Source of the DNA: Centroberyx gerrardi
Lineage: Eukaryota; Chordata; Actinopteri; Beryciformes; Berycidae
Reading direction: 5' to 3'
NCBI RefSeq assembly: GCF_048128805.1
Contig: NC_136012.1
Coordinates: forward strand, 12,170,725 to 12,234,724
DNA: 64,000 bases
A program made the translations under genes and the position numbers. Below the pieces are notes generated by a model. That model did no database searches, was not told the origin of the DNA, and saw only the letters and a list, made by a program, of their open reading frames with translations. Below, one piece after another: positions 1-31,870 of this stretch; the first letter of the stretch is position 1; every line of letters begins with the position of its first letter.

Positions 1-440
1 ATTACAAAATAAGAATTATTCATTGCTCTTAAGTTACACTAAAGATAATGCAATAATTCTTCAGCTGCCATGGTAAGAACATGAAGACTCCATACAGAGG
101 TACAATAATATCTACTAGAGTCAGACAAGACTTTTCTCTGATGGCTGCCAAGTAATATTGAAGATATATCCCTTATGAAAACCACACAGTTTGTTTGTGC
201 AACAAGCATCGCCATGGAGATGACTAATGTGCTGTTGGTCAGGGGTAATCAAGTCATACACACGATGACAAGGACAGCCGGTGACACAGCTCATGGGGGA
301 TTTGGAGGGGGTCCCTTCTGACGTCTGCTGCTGGGTGGGTGCGGCGCGTCTGAGAGTACGCGCTACGCCATCTGACTCCAGAGCCACATCTGGGGCTGAT
401 TCACCGTGAGTTGGCCCGGAGGTGACCCCGCCGTGCCGAG

Positions 441-480
441 AGGAGGGGAGCTGAGGGGAGCTGAGGGGAGCTGAGGGGAG
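441..480. repeat. 10-bp tandem repeat (GAGCTGAGGG units)
   Basis: About four near-perfect copies of a 10-bp G-rich unit lie head to tail. Short minisatellite; no function is apparent. Confidence 0.8.
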
Positions 481-736
481 TCGATCCAGGCCCAGAGACT
501 CTGACATACAGCCTCTGTCAAACCAAACATCAGTCAAGCCCTCTACCTGGGGGTAGGGTTACTGTGTTAGGGCTATTTGACCATAGATGTAGGTCAAACG
601 CAAATCACACCGGTGAGCTTATGTTACGTAATAATGGACCGCTGTAGCTGATAAATTGTGAGGGTCTCGAACTGCGTTACAACATCTCTATCTCCCTGGG
701 GAATCCCTTTAGAAAATGAGTGTATATTTGTGTGGC

Positions 737-750
737 TGTGTGTGTGTGTG

Positions 751-790
<40 letters not shown>
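737..790. repeat. (GT)n microsatellite
   Basis: GT dinucleotide run with one C interruption near 752. Confidence 0.95.
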
Positions 791-793
<3 letters not shown>

Positions 794-1620
794 TGCTTAC
801 AAGTGGTTGAACAGTATGCGCATTTGTTTATGTGTGGGTGTTTGTGTGTGCATATGCATATGTAAAAGTCCTCATTTTACCTACCTAACACAACACAGTT
901 TCCAGCCTCCTGCCAAGAAGCTGTGTGTCTCTGTGGTGTTCATCAGGAATTCTGCTGCCATCCCCCACCGAGAGAGCGAGAGAGAAGCAGAGTCTGCTGG
1001 GCCCTCCTCTGCAGACCCCCAGGCCCTAACATGAAGCAGATGTGGGAAGGGGAGAGCCCCTACAATACGGTCTGAGCGGTCAGCTGGGGGTATTTGACTT
1101 TCTAGAGCCACATCCGGGACCGGAGGGATGGTTGACGCACTCAGAGCTCGCACTGCCGGTGTGTAAACCTTAAAGAACACAGAGCTTTCAACACCGCCAC
1201 ATACTGTGTGCATAGTATTGTGACGTGTGTGAGATGATTCATGTCTTGGAGGTGCTGTTATAAGACATATAATACCCAAGGCACGTATTATATCTAATTG
1301 ACCAAAGTAAATAATATCTAATTATCTAAATCATAGCGTGCTGGTTGCAACTCTACCTCATGGCATCTAGCCAAAGGGTGCAGTCTGTCTCCATCACCAG
1401 CTATCTCCCACAACTGACTATTTATCATTAAGACAGACCTACGGGTTATCATTATTATTAGTAATGTTTGCACAAACTGTGAATTAGGTTCAGAGTTCAC
1501 TTTTGAAGCCATATTCAGTCTTATGAACCCACACACACGCACAAACTGTTGCCAGTGCCCTTTAGCCAAGTAGATTTTGTGAAGAATCTACTGTATATAT
1601 TTGTATTTATATTTGTAATA

Positions 1621-1700
1621 TAATAATAATGATCAAGTTTATTTGTATAGCACTTATCAAAAACAGAGTTACAAAGTGCTTCACATAAAAAGCAAAAGTG
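1621..1700. repeat. Dispersed fish repeat fragment
   Basis: The phrase TTTATTTGTATAGCAC followed by TTACAAAGTGCTT is one I recognise from memory as a very common interspersed repeat in teleost genomes. The class is not certain; it may be the 3' end of a non-LTR element. The boundaries are approximate. Confidence 0.5.
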
Positions 1701-1945
1701 AAATCACATGATAAAATGAAGCTTGACATAAAATTAAATGAAAGTGCAAAAAAAAATAAACCAATACGGGAATAAAACACAATTAAGAAAACTAAAAGGC
1801 CTTTGGAAAGAAGAACGTTTTATTTTTAAAAGAAGATATTGATTTAGCAAGTCTGAGCTTCTCAAGCAGGTCATATAATGTAAAGTTCACCTGACAGGTT
1901 GTGTGGCTGTCATTGCTGACAGGACTTAGGTGGAGTATGGTATTG

Positions 1946-2062
1946 CACGTCACATTCTGCATTTTAAGCATTTACCTGATTCTCTTTCTGTAACAGCAGA
2001 ATAAGATGAATCGCCAGCATTACAAGCAAGCAAAAGTAAAACCCAAAACCACCCAAACAACA
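1946..2062. repeat. Dispersed repeat, copy 1 of a local pair
   Basis: A stretch beginning near GCATTTACCTGAT and ending near CAAAAGTAAAACCC is recognisably similar to 4448-4540. Both carry the order 'catttacctgat, gatgaatcgccagcattacaa, caaaagtaaaa'. Two diverged copies of one interspersed element; the class is unknown. Confidence 0.55.
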
Positions 2063-2553
2063 GAAGTGAAAGTTAAAAGGCTTAAAAGCTAAAAGCGATG
2101 ATGAATTGAAAGGTTGAAACACGCTGACATTCCTGGTCTGATAAGCCGTGGCGAAACCTCGATATGTGCCCATCATTTCATATCACCGTAGTGATTAAGG
2201 AACCTTTGATCTCTGGGGTGGATCTCATCGGATAACAAGGCATGGTGAACACATCATGAAGCTTATTAATCCGCTAATCCAGAGGAGGAATGCAAATCTC
2301 TGGCTTCTGTCACTGGCTCTCCCTCACGCACATCCACAGCACACACACAGACACGTCAGCACACAAATACACACAAGGAAGCATGCACACACAAAAAAAT
2401 ATAGACACTGAATGGACAAAAGACTACAGGGACACTGAATCATTTCATAAAGTACACTGGTGAGGTGAATCCAGGTAAAAGCCATTATCCCTTATTGATT
2501 ACACTTATTAAATCTATACCAATCACAAAGGAAGAGAGGGAGATAAAGAGCAG

Positions 2554-2889
2554 CAGATGAGTTCTCAACCTTTTTCATATCAAGGACCCTAGTTTAGTCC
2601 ACATTAGAGCCACAGACCCCCATTTGATGAGATTCTCTCATCTCTCGAACCCAAATCTGAGAATATTTTTATATGATTTTGTCCAGAATTCCATGACTAT
2701 CTGTATTGCAGGTAGAGATAACAGTGAAACTATGATCACAACAGTCATTCTTCTACATTCTTTAAGTGTGTTAACGTCTTCTAAATGAAATAATGGTGAA
2801 GTTTAACAATTCATCAATTTTGCTGGGGACCCCCTGGAACCCCCTCATGGACCCCTGGTGGGCCCCGGACCCCGCGTTGAGAACCACTG
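2554..2889. mobile_element. hAT-like non-autonomous element (MITE)
   Basis: The left end reads GAGTTCTCAACC and the right end reads GTTGAGAACCACTG, so the ends are inverted repeats of the CAGTGGTTCTCAACC type used by many hAT-family MITEs. GGACCCC-rich blocks lie just inside both ends. No transposase frame is present. I could not find a clean 8-bp target duplication, so this is an old, diverged copy. Confidence 0.6.
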
Positions 2890-3860
2890 AGTTAGAGAAG
2901 CAGTGTTAAGCTTTGAGACAAGTGAGATTGTGCAAAAGGGGCTGCGACTCAATATCAGGAAGATCATTTTTTGTACATTCAGTGTATAAAAACACACAAA
3001 TACACAGGAATATGTATGCACAAACACATACACACACATAAAATCAATCTCTCTCTCATACTTCTTGTGCAAAAATTCAGCTGTGGCCAAATGGCTTGAA
3101 CTTGGTGGCGGCGTGGAGCGTTTCCTTTGAGCAGTGACTGAAGGCATGCGGGCTTGGTGATCGGCTCCTTGATTCCCCAGGACAGACAGTTGGCCGATGG
3201 AGCGCGGAACATTTCAAAGCGGAGACGGGGATTACGCTTTGTTTTACACTTTTAATGGGCCACTTGTAAAATGAACAATCCCTGTTCTCCTCCGACGCGA
3301 GCAGATATCGGCCGGTGTGGGTTTGGACACAGAGGGGAGAGGCGTGTGACTTGGCTAGACACACACACATTCCTCAAGCAGCGATGTGGACAGTGAGTGG
3401 ATATGATGTGGTCAGACAGAACACACTAGCACCCGTTACACTATCCTCCACTTCCTATTTTCTGCCTTTTTTTTTTGGTCTTTTTTCTATGGCTTTCTCC
3501 CCACGCACTCGCCCCCACTCTCATTACCTGCCTCTCTTTCCATCAACCCAACATCTCGCTCCCTATCTCTGTCTGTTTCTCTCTCTTTCTGTCTCTTCCT
3601 AACATCTTTCATCTGTTTTTGAATATGCCAATTGACCTTGTACCATCAAAACAGTTCATACAAGAACTTTACTACTTCAGTGTCAGTCTTACATAACTGC
3701 ACACGTTTATATGTGCAATAGTCTGAGTGATAAGGTTGTAAACTTGCGGTAAGTGAATGACTTCAGTGGAATCCTTCCTGGCAAGCTGTTACTGCTGGAC
3801 AGTGCTGCATTAGAGTTGAGATGCCATTGAAACAGTGTTTGGAAGAATCTATCTGCTATA
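2890..3860. other. Intergenic, no gene seen
   Basis: Only short chance frames and simple sequence (a T run at 3469-3477 and CT-rich stretches near 3540-3600) are visible. Confidence 0.65.
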
Positions 3861-4238
3861 TACACTACCAGTCAAAGGTTTGGACACACACACATTTTTC
3901 TTTATTTTTTACTATTTTTCCACGTTAGAATAATAGTAAAGATATCAAAACTATGAAATAACACAAAGGGTATTATGCAGTGACCAAAAAAGTGTTAAAC
4001 AAATCAAAACTATCTGATATTTTAGATTCTTTAAAGTAGCCGCCCTTTGCCTTGATGGAAAGGCAAAGGTTTTGGAAAGAAATTCATACATAGGATCAAC
4101 TTCACTATTTATATTTGTCTAAGAGACAAATTTCAAGCATTTAAGCATAAGCCTTTAGATCAAAATGGCTTTAAGATAATGAGAAACATAGTAGCCTACA
4201 TTCAATCAGGTGTGTCCAAACTTTTGACTGGTAGTGTA
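3861..4238. mobile_element. Tc1/mariner-type MITE, copy A
   Basis: Terminal inverted repeats of about 29 bp begin TACACTACCAGTCAAA at the left and end TTTGACTGGTAGTGTA at the right. TA is present outside both ends, as expected for Tc1/mariner TA target duplication. At 378 bp with no open frame it is non-autonomous. A second copy in opposite orientation lies at 22244-22580. The centre carries a local palindrome (TTTGCC, then GGCAAA). Confidence 0.8.
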
Positions 4239-5760
4239 TAAATAAATACACACATATGTCATCAATGAATAGTTTGGATTTTTCATTTCATTACCTTGTT
4301 GCCAAGTTGGCATTGCTGCAGGCTAAGCACAGGACTGGTTTATCTGGGTGTCATTATATTGTATAGCTTGTGTTGCTGTTACTAAAAATATAATTGCTTG
4401 GTATTCATGCCTGAGGGGTATGGTGTCACGTTGAGTATTATGTCCCGTTTTACATTTGAGGCATTTATCTGATGCCCTTAGAATAGGCTGGATCACCAAC
4501 ATTACAAACAACCAAAAGTAAAAACCTAACCCTAACCAAACCAAACCAAACCTAACCCTAACCAAACAGACAACTGAAGTAACAAAATACTGTGTACAGA
4601 AAACACTGATTATACAGAAGTGCTAGGTAAAGAAGTAAGAGTTAGGCAGGAAGGGGATTTTTGGCAAGACAGGAGCAAAAACAGGTGCCAGTACAGGAGG
4701 AAGATAGAATAGAGTAGAGAAAAATGCGAGGTGTTTCTTGGAGATATTTGCTTTCATTTCATACTGGAAGATAGGGAGTAACTGCATAATGCAATCATTA
4801 TCATCTAAATCGTCACTAAAGGTAAATTTGTACTGTAGTTTGGTAATTTCAGCAGAATCAGTTTCATTTTGTCTCTGACTCACTACAACCACAGCTCATT
4901 CAGCTTGTGGAAAAACAGGTTTACAGTCAGTTGTGTCACTGAATCAAAAACAATCTTTTTGAAAGAGAAATCAACACCTTTGACTTCAATAAGTGAAGAC
5001 TCTGAAAAAAAAAGCAGGTTTCAACATATGAGTTTTGCTATGAGATTTCCCGTTTCACTGAATGTCACTGCTTCTTCAACAGAACTGACCAACTCTTCCT
5101 AAAAACAAAAACAATACAACAAAAATAATAGATCCCTTATGTAAGTACAATATGTATAAACATCAACAATCGCCCATCCTAAAATGTGAGTTATTTAAAA
5201 TGTATATTACATTCACTACCATTCACGACAGAGATGTTTTTGACTAGAGTTCATTGAAAAATAAAATGTTAAAGATGCTTTTATTCGAGCCTTGAGGGAA
5301 ATTGTTTTATTATAATTTGACATGGGGGTTTAATTCTTTGAGGGGTGCAGGAGGCAGAAGGGTTTTCCTCCTCGTCTTCATCGACATCATCTTATCATCA
5401 TCGTCACTTAAAGCAAAAATAATCTGTTTCATTCGCTGCCTGATTCCTCGTGACCATTAGCCTGAGATTATGGGGAAAACAGGTTTGGCAGTAAGCTTTG
5501 TCTTCGAATTTGAATGAAAGTCGCGTCAAGGCAAAGGAATCAGGGCCGATCCTTTTCCAAATAAATGTTCAATGAAAAAGAGACTGATTCGTGAAAAGAC
5601 CCCTATTAATCAGATGTCATGTTTACATGGCTAACTGACGCAAAAGGTGAAACGCATTTGTCGTTCAGTTTCTCATCTAAAGTCGACAACTTCTCCTACA
5701 GCAAACTCTTAACCCTCCTGAAGTGTTTACCGGGCTGACGGATAATCCTTTTAATAAGCG
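4239..5760. other. Intergenic, AT-rich, no gene seen
   Basis: It contains a diverged repeat copy (4448-4540) and a short CCTAACC-like stretch. The rest shows no coding character. Confidence 0.65.
4448..4540. repeat. Dispersed repeat, copy 2 of a local pair
   Basis: Diverged relative of 1946-2062, in the same orientation, sharing the CATTTAnCTGAT start and the CAAAAGTAAAA end. Confidence 0.55.
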
Positions 5761-5779
5761 GCTATCCATCCCGGACAGA

Positions 5780-6009
5780 TGAGGGGATGAGCACCTGTAA
5801 GGCAGCTGGACGGTGCCGCGGGACAGGCGTGGTGTCAGAGGAGGTGGGGCTGCTGCCTCTCCAGGAAACAGCCTTTAAATGCATCGAGGGAGTGTGCAGC
5901 TTTACGCAGTCTTTCTGGATTTAACACGGGACAAGCATCACTCTACCCGGGAAACTACGAGTCATTTTCGCACAGAACCGCATCCAGGACCGACAACGCA
6001 GCTGGAGCC
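5780..6009 (+). promoter_or_regulatory. gfpt2: Putative gfpt2 promoter and 5' UTR
   Basis: The segment before the gfpt2 start codon is more GC-rich than its flanks. It has a TATA-like TTTAAAT at 5874-5880, placing a possible transcription start near 5905 and giving a 5' UTR of about 100 nt. E-box-type CAGCTG and CACCTG motifs lie around 5790-5810. The assignment rests on position and sequence only. Confidence 0.5.
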
Positions 6010-25308
<19,299 letters not shown>

Positions 25309-26505
25309 TTGCAGTTCACAAAGCACAGGAGAAGAGAGAGGAGGCCCATAGATTTAAAGTGCAATTGAGCGTGTGTATGTGTGTGTGTGTGAGTGTGTAC
25401 GTGTGTTTGTGTGTGAGTGTAGATGTGGGTGTGGGTGTGAGTGAGAGAGAGAGAGACAGAGAGAGAGAGTGACAGACAAAAGAGGGAGGTATGTGGGACA
25501 ATGTCTTTTTTATCACAGAGAAATGTGAAGACCAACGATACACTGTTGAGGAAGTGCCGTAGAGGCGCCGCGGAACAATCTATGAAAGCAACATTACCAC
25601 CACACATCCAAAGCAATATGCTGTGCCTTTTACCGATGTTGAGTTGAGCCAAAACATACACAACAGGCTTTGTAATAATGCATTGACACGGTATAGTGAA
25701 GTGTTTACAGTTGTGCAATATGGGGACCAAAAGCGCATTATGAATGTACACAATCCAGAGTGAGGTGATTCATTCTCTTCCTGTTTTATAAATTCTTTAT
25801 GTCCATTAGGGACCTCTTTTGCATCATGGGAAATGTAGGAATTATATACTTTTTTTTCATTCCACAGAGTCTGAGTTATGGAAATGTCGCTTTTATATAT
25901 TTTGTTGCACACACACGCAATCACTGTGCCTGGTGGGCCACTGACCCATAAATCCATTTTTTTTTTTTTACCAGAAGGAAGTTCCTCTGTCAGTCTACTT
26001 ACTCTCCAGACTGTTTAATTAATGCTCTTAATAACATGGTACTGTTTCTGTATTGAACAGAGACTCTATCACATTGTTACTTGATTCTCTTCTTTTCATA
26101 TATTTCTGTTCTGTTTTTATTATTACTTCATTCATGTTGGGGCATGATCCTTTAGTCTCTGACAGTGAGGATATGTTTTTTTCCCTTCAGATTCTGTATA
26201 CCTACTTAGTCCAGATGTCATTTCCACTGACCTACAGTAGATACCATGAGAAGTATTTAAAGAAGAATTTCCACACAGCAAAGAAACCATGTACCATGAA
26301 CTTTAATAATAGTTTTATTTTGTCAGCCTTTTGTATAGGGTTTATTATAATGATATTGTTCTGTATTTATCTGATTTTTATTTTATGGGAGCTAAAGAAA
26401 GTGGGTTTGATTTATATACAGTATGTAACTCTGATTGTATTTTGTACTGTACGTTTTATAGCAAACAGGCACAATCAATCAATAAATAGAATTCTTGAGA
26501 TAATG
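25309..26505 (+). other. gfpt2: gfpt2 3' UTR (extent approximate)
   Basis: From the TAA stop to just after an AATAAA at 26481-26486. It contains a GT/GA-rich block (25370-25475) and then AT-rich sequence with several TATTTAT-like motifs. A 167-codon frame inside (26053-26556) has no recognisable protein features. Confidence 0.6.
26481..26486 (+). terminator. gfpt2: Likely gfpt2 polyadenylation signal
   Basis: Canonical AATAAA about 1.17 kb after the stop codon. A second AATAAA at 26847-26852 is a possible distal site. Confidence 0.55.
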
Positions 26506-26669
26506 TGCAATTGCCTATTTCCCCTACTGAAAAATCACTATTCCTATAATATGTAGCAGTGTGTTTGTGGTACTCAGTAGTGAGTTCATAATCTTATCTT
26601 AATGCTATTTTTGATGTCCTTTAGTATCGCTATAATATTCCTTTTGGGACTTATAGGTTTGCTGGGATA

Positions 26670-26713
26670 TTTATTATTATTATTATTAATAACAATAATA
26701 ATAATAATAATAA
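26670..26713. repeat. (TTA)n then (AAT)n inverted pair
   Basis: TTATTATTATTATTATTA runs directly into AATAATAATAATAATAA, so the two arms can form a hairpin. Located between gfpt2 and mapk9. Confidence 0.85.
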
Positions 26714-27029
26714 CTTTATTGAAGAAAAAATCAAGGAAAAAGGAAAAATCTGAATAGTATCCTTCTAAAATGTATTGTAGAATTAATGTAGCTATTTTTC
26801 CTAAGGTTCCCTCTTTTGTCTTCTGCATTTTTAGTCTTTTGTGTGGAATAAATTGTCATTCTACAATAACTAAAGCATATAATATCATGACGTGAAAGAG
26901 CTTGACACTGTAGATTAGTATCTCCTGATCTTCTCTGTGTGTTACATCTTATCTTAGTCTTGTACTGAATAACACCCAGAAAAAGAAAGTTTGCCAAAAA
27001 GTTAGAAAAAAAAAAAAGTTTGCGCTCAC

Positions 27030-27400
27030 GTTAGACGTTGCGTGATGACGTCATCCGTATGCTCTCTGCTTGTTGTGGCGTTCCCCTCCTCCGCACCCGT
27101 CCGTGCTGGAGTTAGCTAGGAATTTGGGAAGCTCTATCTGTCGTGACAGCCCGGACAATTGTTCTCCTAAACTTTTCTGATTCCCGGTTGTGCCTGAAAG
27201 ACGGAGGGACTGTTTTTCCTGTGTTTTCGATGCATGGGAGTGACCTGGGAGCGGCGAAGGGAGAAGGTAGGTGCTGTGTGTCTGCCGCTGCCCGCCCGGC
27301 CGTCCGTTGGTCCGTCCGGGCTTTCAGTTCAGCTCCGGCCCGACTACCGCATTGCCACCGACAGAAGTGAAAGAGAGGGGAGAGTCTAGGCCTCGGTGAG
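27030..27400 (+). promoter_or_regulatory. mapk9: mapk9 promoter, CpG-rich, with a CRE
   Basis: CpG density rises sharply here compared with both sides. A perfect palindromic CRE/ATF site TGACGTCA lies at 27046-27053, inside the 12-bp palindrome 27044-27055. The region has no clear TATA box, which fits a housekeeping-type CpG promoter. It starts about 550 bp after the gfpt2 polyA signal. Confidence 0.65.
27060..27266 (+). other. mapk9: mapk9 5' non-coding exon (approximate)
   Basis: GC-rich sequence ending in AAG followed by the donor GTAGGT at 27267. A second usable donor, CCTCG then GTGAGT, lies at 27396. It would splice to the exon with the start codon at 32797. Mammalian MAPK9 also has a 5' non-coding exon. 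The transcription start is not resolved. Confidence 0.5.
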
Positions 27401-28741
27401 TTTGTAGCCTGCTAAACGTGAGGTTAATTTAATGGGCGTTGAGGTTACTGTGCGGCTTCGCTCGTAGGAACCGATTATTTCTGACTGTATTAAGGCCACT
27501 TACGGCCAGCAATGCTGTGGCCGTGGCGTGTCATAGACCGGTGAGCGCAATGACTTCATGCCTGTGTCTGTGTATGTGTGTGTATGTGTGTGTGTGTCTC
27601 AATGTAGGCATGCTGGACGTGGAAATGCAATTGATTTTCAGTTTGGCTAACGTTAGTTATTAGACCTGTAACACATGGTTGTAAGTGTGACGTGACATGG
27701 TATATTTGGCTTACCTTAGACTTAAAATGTACATTTGGCCTAACGAATGGCATCTTTGTTGGCTGAATATGCTCAGTTGTATTCCAGCCCACCACCAACA
27801 TCACAGTTGCCCATAAACACAGGCCTACACGTGATAAGAGCTGATGCCATATTTCCCCTCAACCAAGTATTTGACGTGGCATTTCAGGGGCAATTGACAA
27901 CTTGCCAACAAATCAGAGTACCTCAAACACCAAGTCTGATATGGGATTAATCTGTGTATTTTTTAACTGAAGAAGGCATAGACAAGTTGGATGTCATCTG
28001 TGTGTCTAGTTTGGGACAACACATCTCGTGCCATGTTTCAACACAACGTGTGTCAATAGCAACACACTTTGTTTTGGCATCTGTTGCTATTAACACATCT
28101 TTAACACATTTCATCCTTTGAAAGAGAGTAGTCTAGTCTCAGCAGACATCTGTAGCACACACATTAGAGCAGCAGCAGCCTATATGTGGGCTCAACCATC
28201 CCTGTGTGGTTTTGTAACTCTGCTACATAAGGCTGGGATGCTGACTCCTCATGCCAGGCTAATCTCAGGCTAATCTGATATCACAGCCAGCTCACGGTCT
28301 CCCAGCTCCCACTGAGAGCCACGGCCACGTCAGTGACTAACTTAGCTTGGACCAAGGGCCAGTCTGAGGATGATGAAGGAGGTCACTCCCCATAGCATCT
28401 CCATTCATAGTAATATTATCAAAGTCATATCCTTTCATAATTTGGGACAAGGAAAAGAGCACAATTCACCTGCCTGCCATCTTTTCACATATTGTCTCTT
28501 GTCATGCTCTCATATATTCCTGTCATTGCTCTATAGTGCATATACATTTTAATAATCCTCCACCTTTTCATAATGCACAAATCACACATTGTCTTATGTC
28601 TCCCTAAGTTCTGCTGCTACTGCTGCTTTAATATGCACATTATTGCTGCATCTATACTTCTAAAACATTTTCATTCATACATTTTCCACTTAATATGTCA
28701 GAGTGTAGGAATTGTTAGTTTGTTTGTTTATTCCTCTTTGT

Positions 28742-28800
28742 ATTCTACACTACTACCTGCAACGGCCCAATTTCCCTCAGGGGTGATTAAAGTAGGGCTG
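28742..28800. repeat. Dispersed fish repeat tail
   Basis: CAATTTCCCTCAGGGGTGATTAAAGT resembles a frequent teleost repeat ending 'caatttccc..gggatcaataaagt'. A second version is at 54785-54835. Class not certain. Confidence 0.4.
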
Positions 28801-29194
28801 TAGGGCAATAATTCAATATTTAAGTTTACTATCATTCATCTTTTAATAGAATCATATTGTGATGAAGTAATGATATTGAGTTATCGTGATACACAATTTT
28901 GTTGTCTAAATGAATGATATGAAACAATACTAATTAAAATGAGATCTGAAACAAATTGGGGAATAATATTTAAAAATTCAAATTTTAACATACTTTATAT
29001 AACGATGCAGTTCAGTGTGATGGACTTCAATTTGATTATTTAACATGTGATTTTGCATTATGTTGGCAGATATAGTATAGAAATAATTTCTTATGATTAT
29101 TGTGATATTAATGTTGACATTAAAGTTTCATTTAATCTGACCTTATGTTGAATTTGAACAAATTCCCCTCTGTCCACTGGCTGCAACTGTGATC

Positions 29195-29228
<34 letters not shown>

Positions 29229-29242
29229 CATGTGTGTGTGTG
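29195..29242. repeat. (GT)n with central (GC)n
   Basis: A GT run containing GCGCGCGC, a pattern prone to Z-DNA, in mapk9 intron 1. Confidence 0.9.
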
Positions 29243-30645
29243 AGTGTGGGTTTACCTGGGATTGCTTGTCACTGTGCATCAGTTGTCCCCTAGCCCGTGT
29301 CCAGATCTGTGCTGAGTCAACTGTACAGTTAGCCTAGGTCTCCCTGGCATGGCAGTGAAGGATTGTACATACGCTTGGCCTGCAGCTGTAATGTGTATTT
29401 GGTTGTGATTAATGGTCCTCTCATGGCGTTCTCTAGGCTCATCTGTGTGTTTTGCCAGTGCAGCAGACGTTTGGGTTCAAAACAAATTGGAGAAAAAATA
29501 TCAAAATGCCACTATTCCCTACTGCTGTTGCCAAATTGAAAGAGGGTACCTGTTTTTCTCAGAGGGAAAGGCGGTTCAGAATATTTGTTAAACAAGGTAT
29601 TCTTGTGCTGTGTTGAATCCATGGTGTACAAACTGTGTTGCATGTCAGAGACACTTTCATTCTACTCTAAATGAGCAAATCCTAGGCATTAGCACCTTGT
29701 TGCCCCCCACCCACATTTTTAATAAACTGTAGAAATTAAGTCGAAAAAGCTCTGCCCACATATCAGCAAAAGATATTTTTGTCCGTATCATTCAGTTCTA
29801 CAGGAGGGATGTTAGGACTCTTTGCCTGCAGGGGCAAGCGATGGGAAGACTTAAGGAGACCGTAGGGAAGATGGGAGAGAACCAGAAAGGGCAGAGGAGT
29901 GAGAGGATGACGGGAGCATAAAAGAGCGACAAAGGAAGACAAAGCCAAGGGAAATGGAAAGAGAGAGAGAGAGTGGGATGCACAAAAAAGAGTAAATGTC
30001 TAGGCAGCTCTCCCCTTGGGTGTAGTGAGAGAGCCAGCTGGACTCACACGTGAGAAAAAGGAGAGAGAGGGAGGAAAGAGGAGAGGAAGCCAGGTAGGCA
30101 GTGGAAGAAAGTAGATAGAGAGATGAAAGGATTCATTTTTCATCTGAGTAATGGTGTGGCTGGAGACCCACGCCTCCTACATCTGAAGGCACATTTTCTT
30201 TCGGTGTGTGGGTGTGTTTAGTTTATTTGCACAGTGATAAAACATAGAAGTGAAGTGATAAAAATAGAATGATAAAACAACGCGCAGGAGATGAAAAATG
30301 ACGTGTGCAGGAGAGATTAACAAACCCAAGGGTTTTATAAAATGAAAAAAAAATTCAAAACAAACCAACAAAAGGAACAAACAAAAAAAAAAATCAAGAT
30401 GACAAGCCAAGACTCGGTGGAAGTGGATAACGCAATCTAAATGAAAACAAAACACATGGTGGAAAACATTACCACAAATGGCATAAAAAGACAGAAAATA
30501 AATCAAAATAGTCCCGATGAAGAAAATGAAGTGAGAGGGGAAGTGAGAGTGTGGTACTGAGTGGGAGGGTTTGTGTATGTGAATGTGTTAACATGTGCTT
30601 GTGTGTATTTAAAGAGAGAAAGACAGGAGGAGGGAGAGTGAGATT

Positions 30646-30648
<3 letters not shown>

Positions 30649-30702
<54 letters not shown>

Positions 30703-30714
30703 TGTGTGTGTGTG
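30649..30714. repeat. (GT)n microsatellite
   Basis: About 66 bp of GT with one TT interruption, in mapk9 intron 1. Confidence 0.95.
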
Positions 30715-30749
30715 GAGGAAGGGTTTCAGGTTTTTTATTGTATTCTCTG

Positions 30750-30870
30750 TTTAACTTATTTAACCAGGTTAGCCTCAGTGAAATCAATAAACTCATTTCG
30801 AAGTGAGACCTAGACAGGCAAAAGCCAAGACAGCAGCAGCACATTTAAATACAAACTGCAAAATAATAAC
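30750..30870. repeat. Dispersed fish repeat (TTAACCAGGTTAG motif)
   Basis: TTATTTAACCAGGTTAGCC, then GAAGTGAGACCTAGACAGGC and GACAGCAGCAG, is a repeat I recognise from many fish sequences. Class not certain. It lies in mapk9 intron 1. Confidence 0.5.
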
Positions 30871-31835
30871 ACATTTCTTAAAATTTCAAGTCTATCTGCA
30901 GTTTGATGCAAAGGGGACAGAGATCATGAAGCCTTTCTTACCAATATCTATTCGAGCTTTACGCTGAGCAGATCTGACTACACTGTCCTCCACATTTCTG
31001 TGTAAGATAAATCCATGAATAATAAGGAGGCTTATCCGGTACATATGGCCTTTAAAAATGCAACTCTCCCAGTGAATGAGCTTACAGATGGACAGACATG
31101 GCCATCAAGCCCCGGAGTACAATGTACAATCATGACTGAGGCCCTTACAGATGGTGACAAATCTCAATTAGCTATGGTAAACAGCATGTGACATGTGCAA
31201 GCACTGAGATGACATGTTTATATTCAACAAATCTCACTAATCAAGTAAAGCATAAAATCAGTCATTTTATAGGCTCAAAAGAAAACCGCAGATTCTTTCT
31301 TAAATAGGCTAGAACCCTAACTTAACTTGAGGGGTTTTCAACAGGTGGCTTACAAGGAATATTTGACAGTTTTCTCCTAGCATTAGTAAAAGTCATTAGC
31401 ACAGTTTTATTCTGCATTTATTTAAATGGTCGTCTTTTCTTATCGCATTTCCACCCCCTCTCCTGCCTTAAACGAGAATCAAGTGCTCCCAGCCTTTACC
31501 TCTGTTAATGTTGTTAGTGCTGTAGCCCACGCTGCAGTTCTTTTGAATGCTGTCACAGTGTCAAGGCTGAGACCGAGTAGCTTTACGATTCAGGCAGCTC
31601 AGGGTGCTTTCTAGCTTTGTTTGATCATAGCAGCCTCTCCCCTGCTGCGTCTTTCTCTCTCCGCTCTTTCTCTCTCTCTGACAATGAAAATGAGTGACTG
31701 CTTGTGCCCCTGTTGCCTGTCAAACAGAAAGGCTGAAATATCAGACTCCATTTAACCTGTGGCTATTTTGTGAAGGAATAACAAACAGCCGTGACTGTCC
31801 GCTGTTGCATAGCCACACACTGCTGTGTCCTCGCC

Positions 31836-31870
<35 letters not shown>

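Larger units (their letters stand above)
1..2550. other. Upstream intergenic region, no gene seen
   Basis: No reading frame here looks protein-coding; the longest ones are short and of ordinary composition. Contents I can name are a 10-bp tandem repeat near 441-480, a GT microsatellite at 737-790, and two dispersed-repeat fragments near 1621-1700 and 1946-2060. The rest is unremarkable AT-rich DNA. Confidence 0.7.

Noticed and set aside
4523..4565. Telomere-like CCTAACC units
   Set aside because: Only two near-perfect CCCTAA units are mixed with CCAAA; too short and irregular for an interstitial telomere, and part of a dispersed repeat region.
26053..26556. 167-codon + strand frame with hydrophobic stretches
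   Set aside because: It lies in the AT-rich gfpt2 3' UTR and looks like a chance frame; the hydrophobicity comes from T-rich codons.
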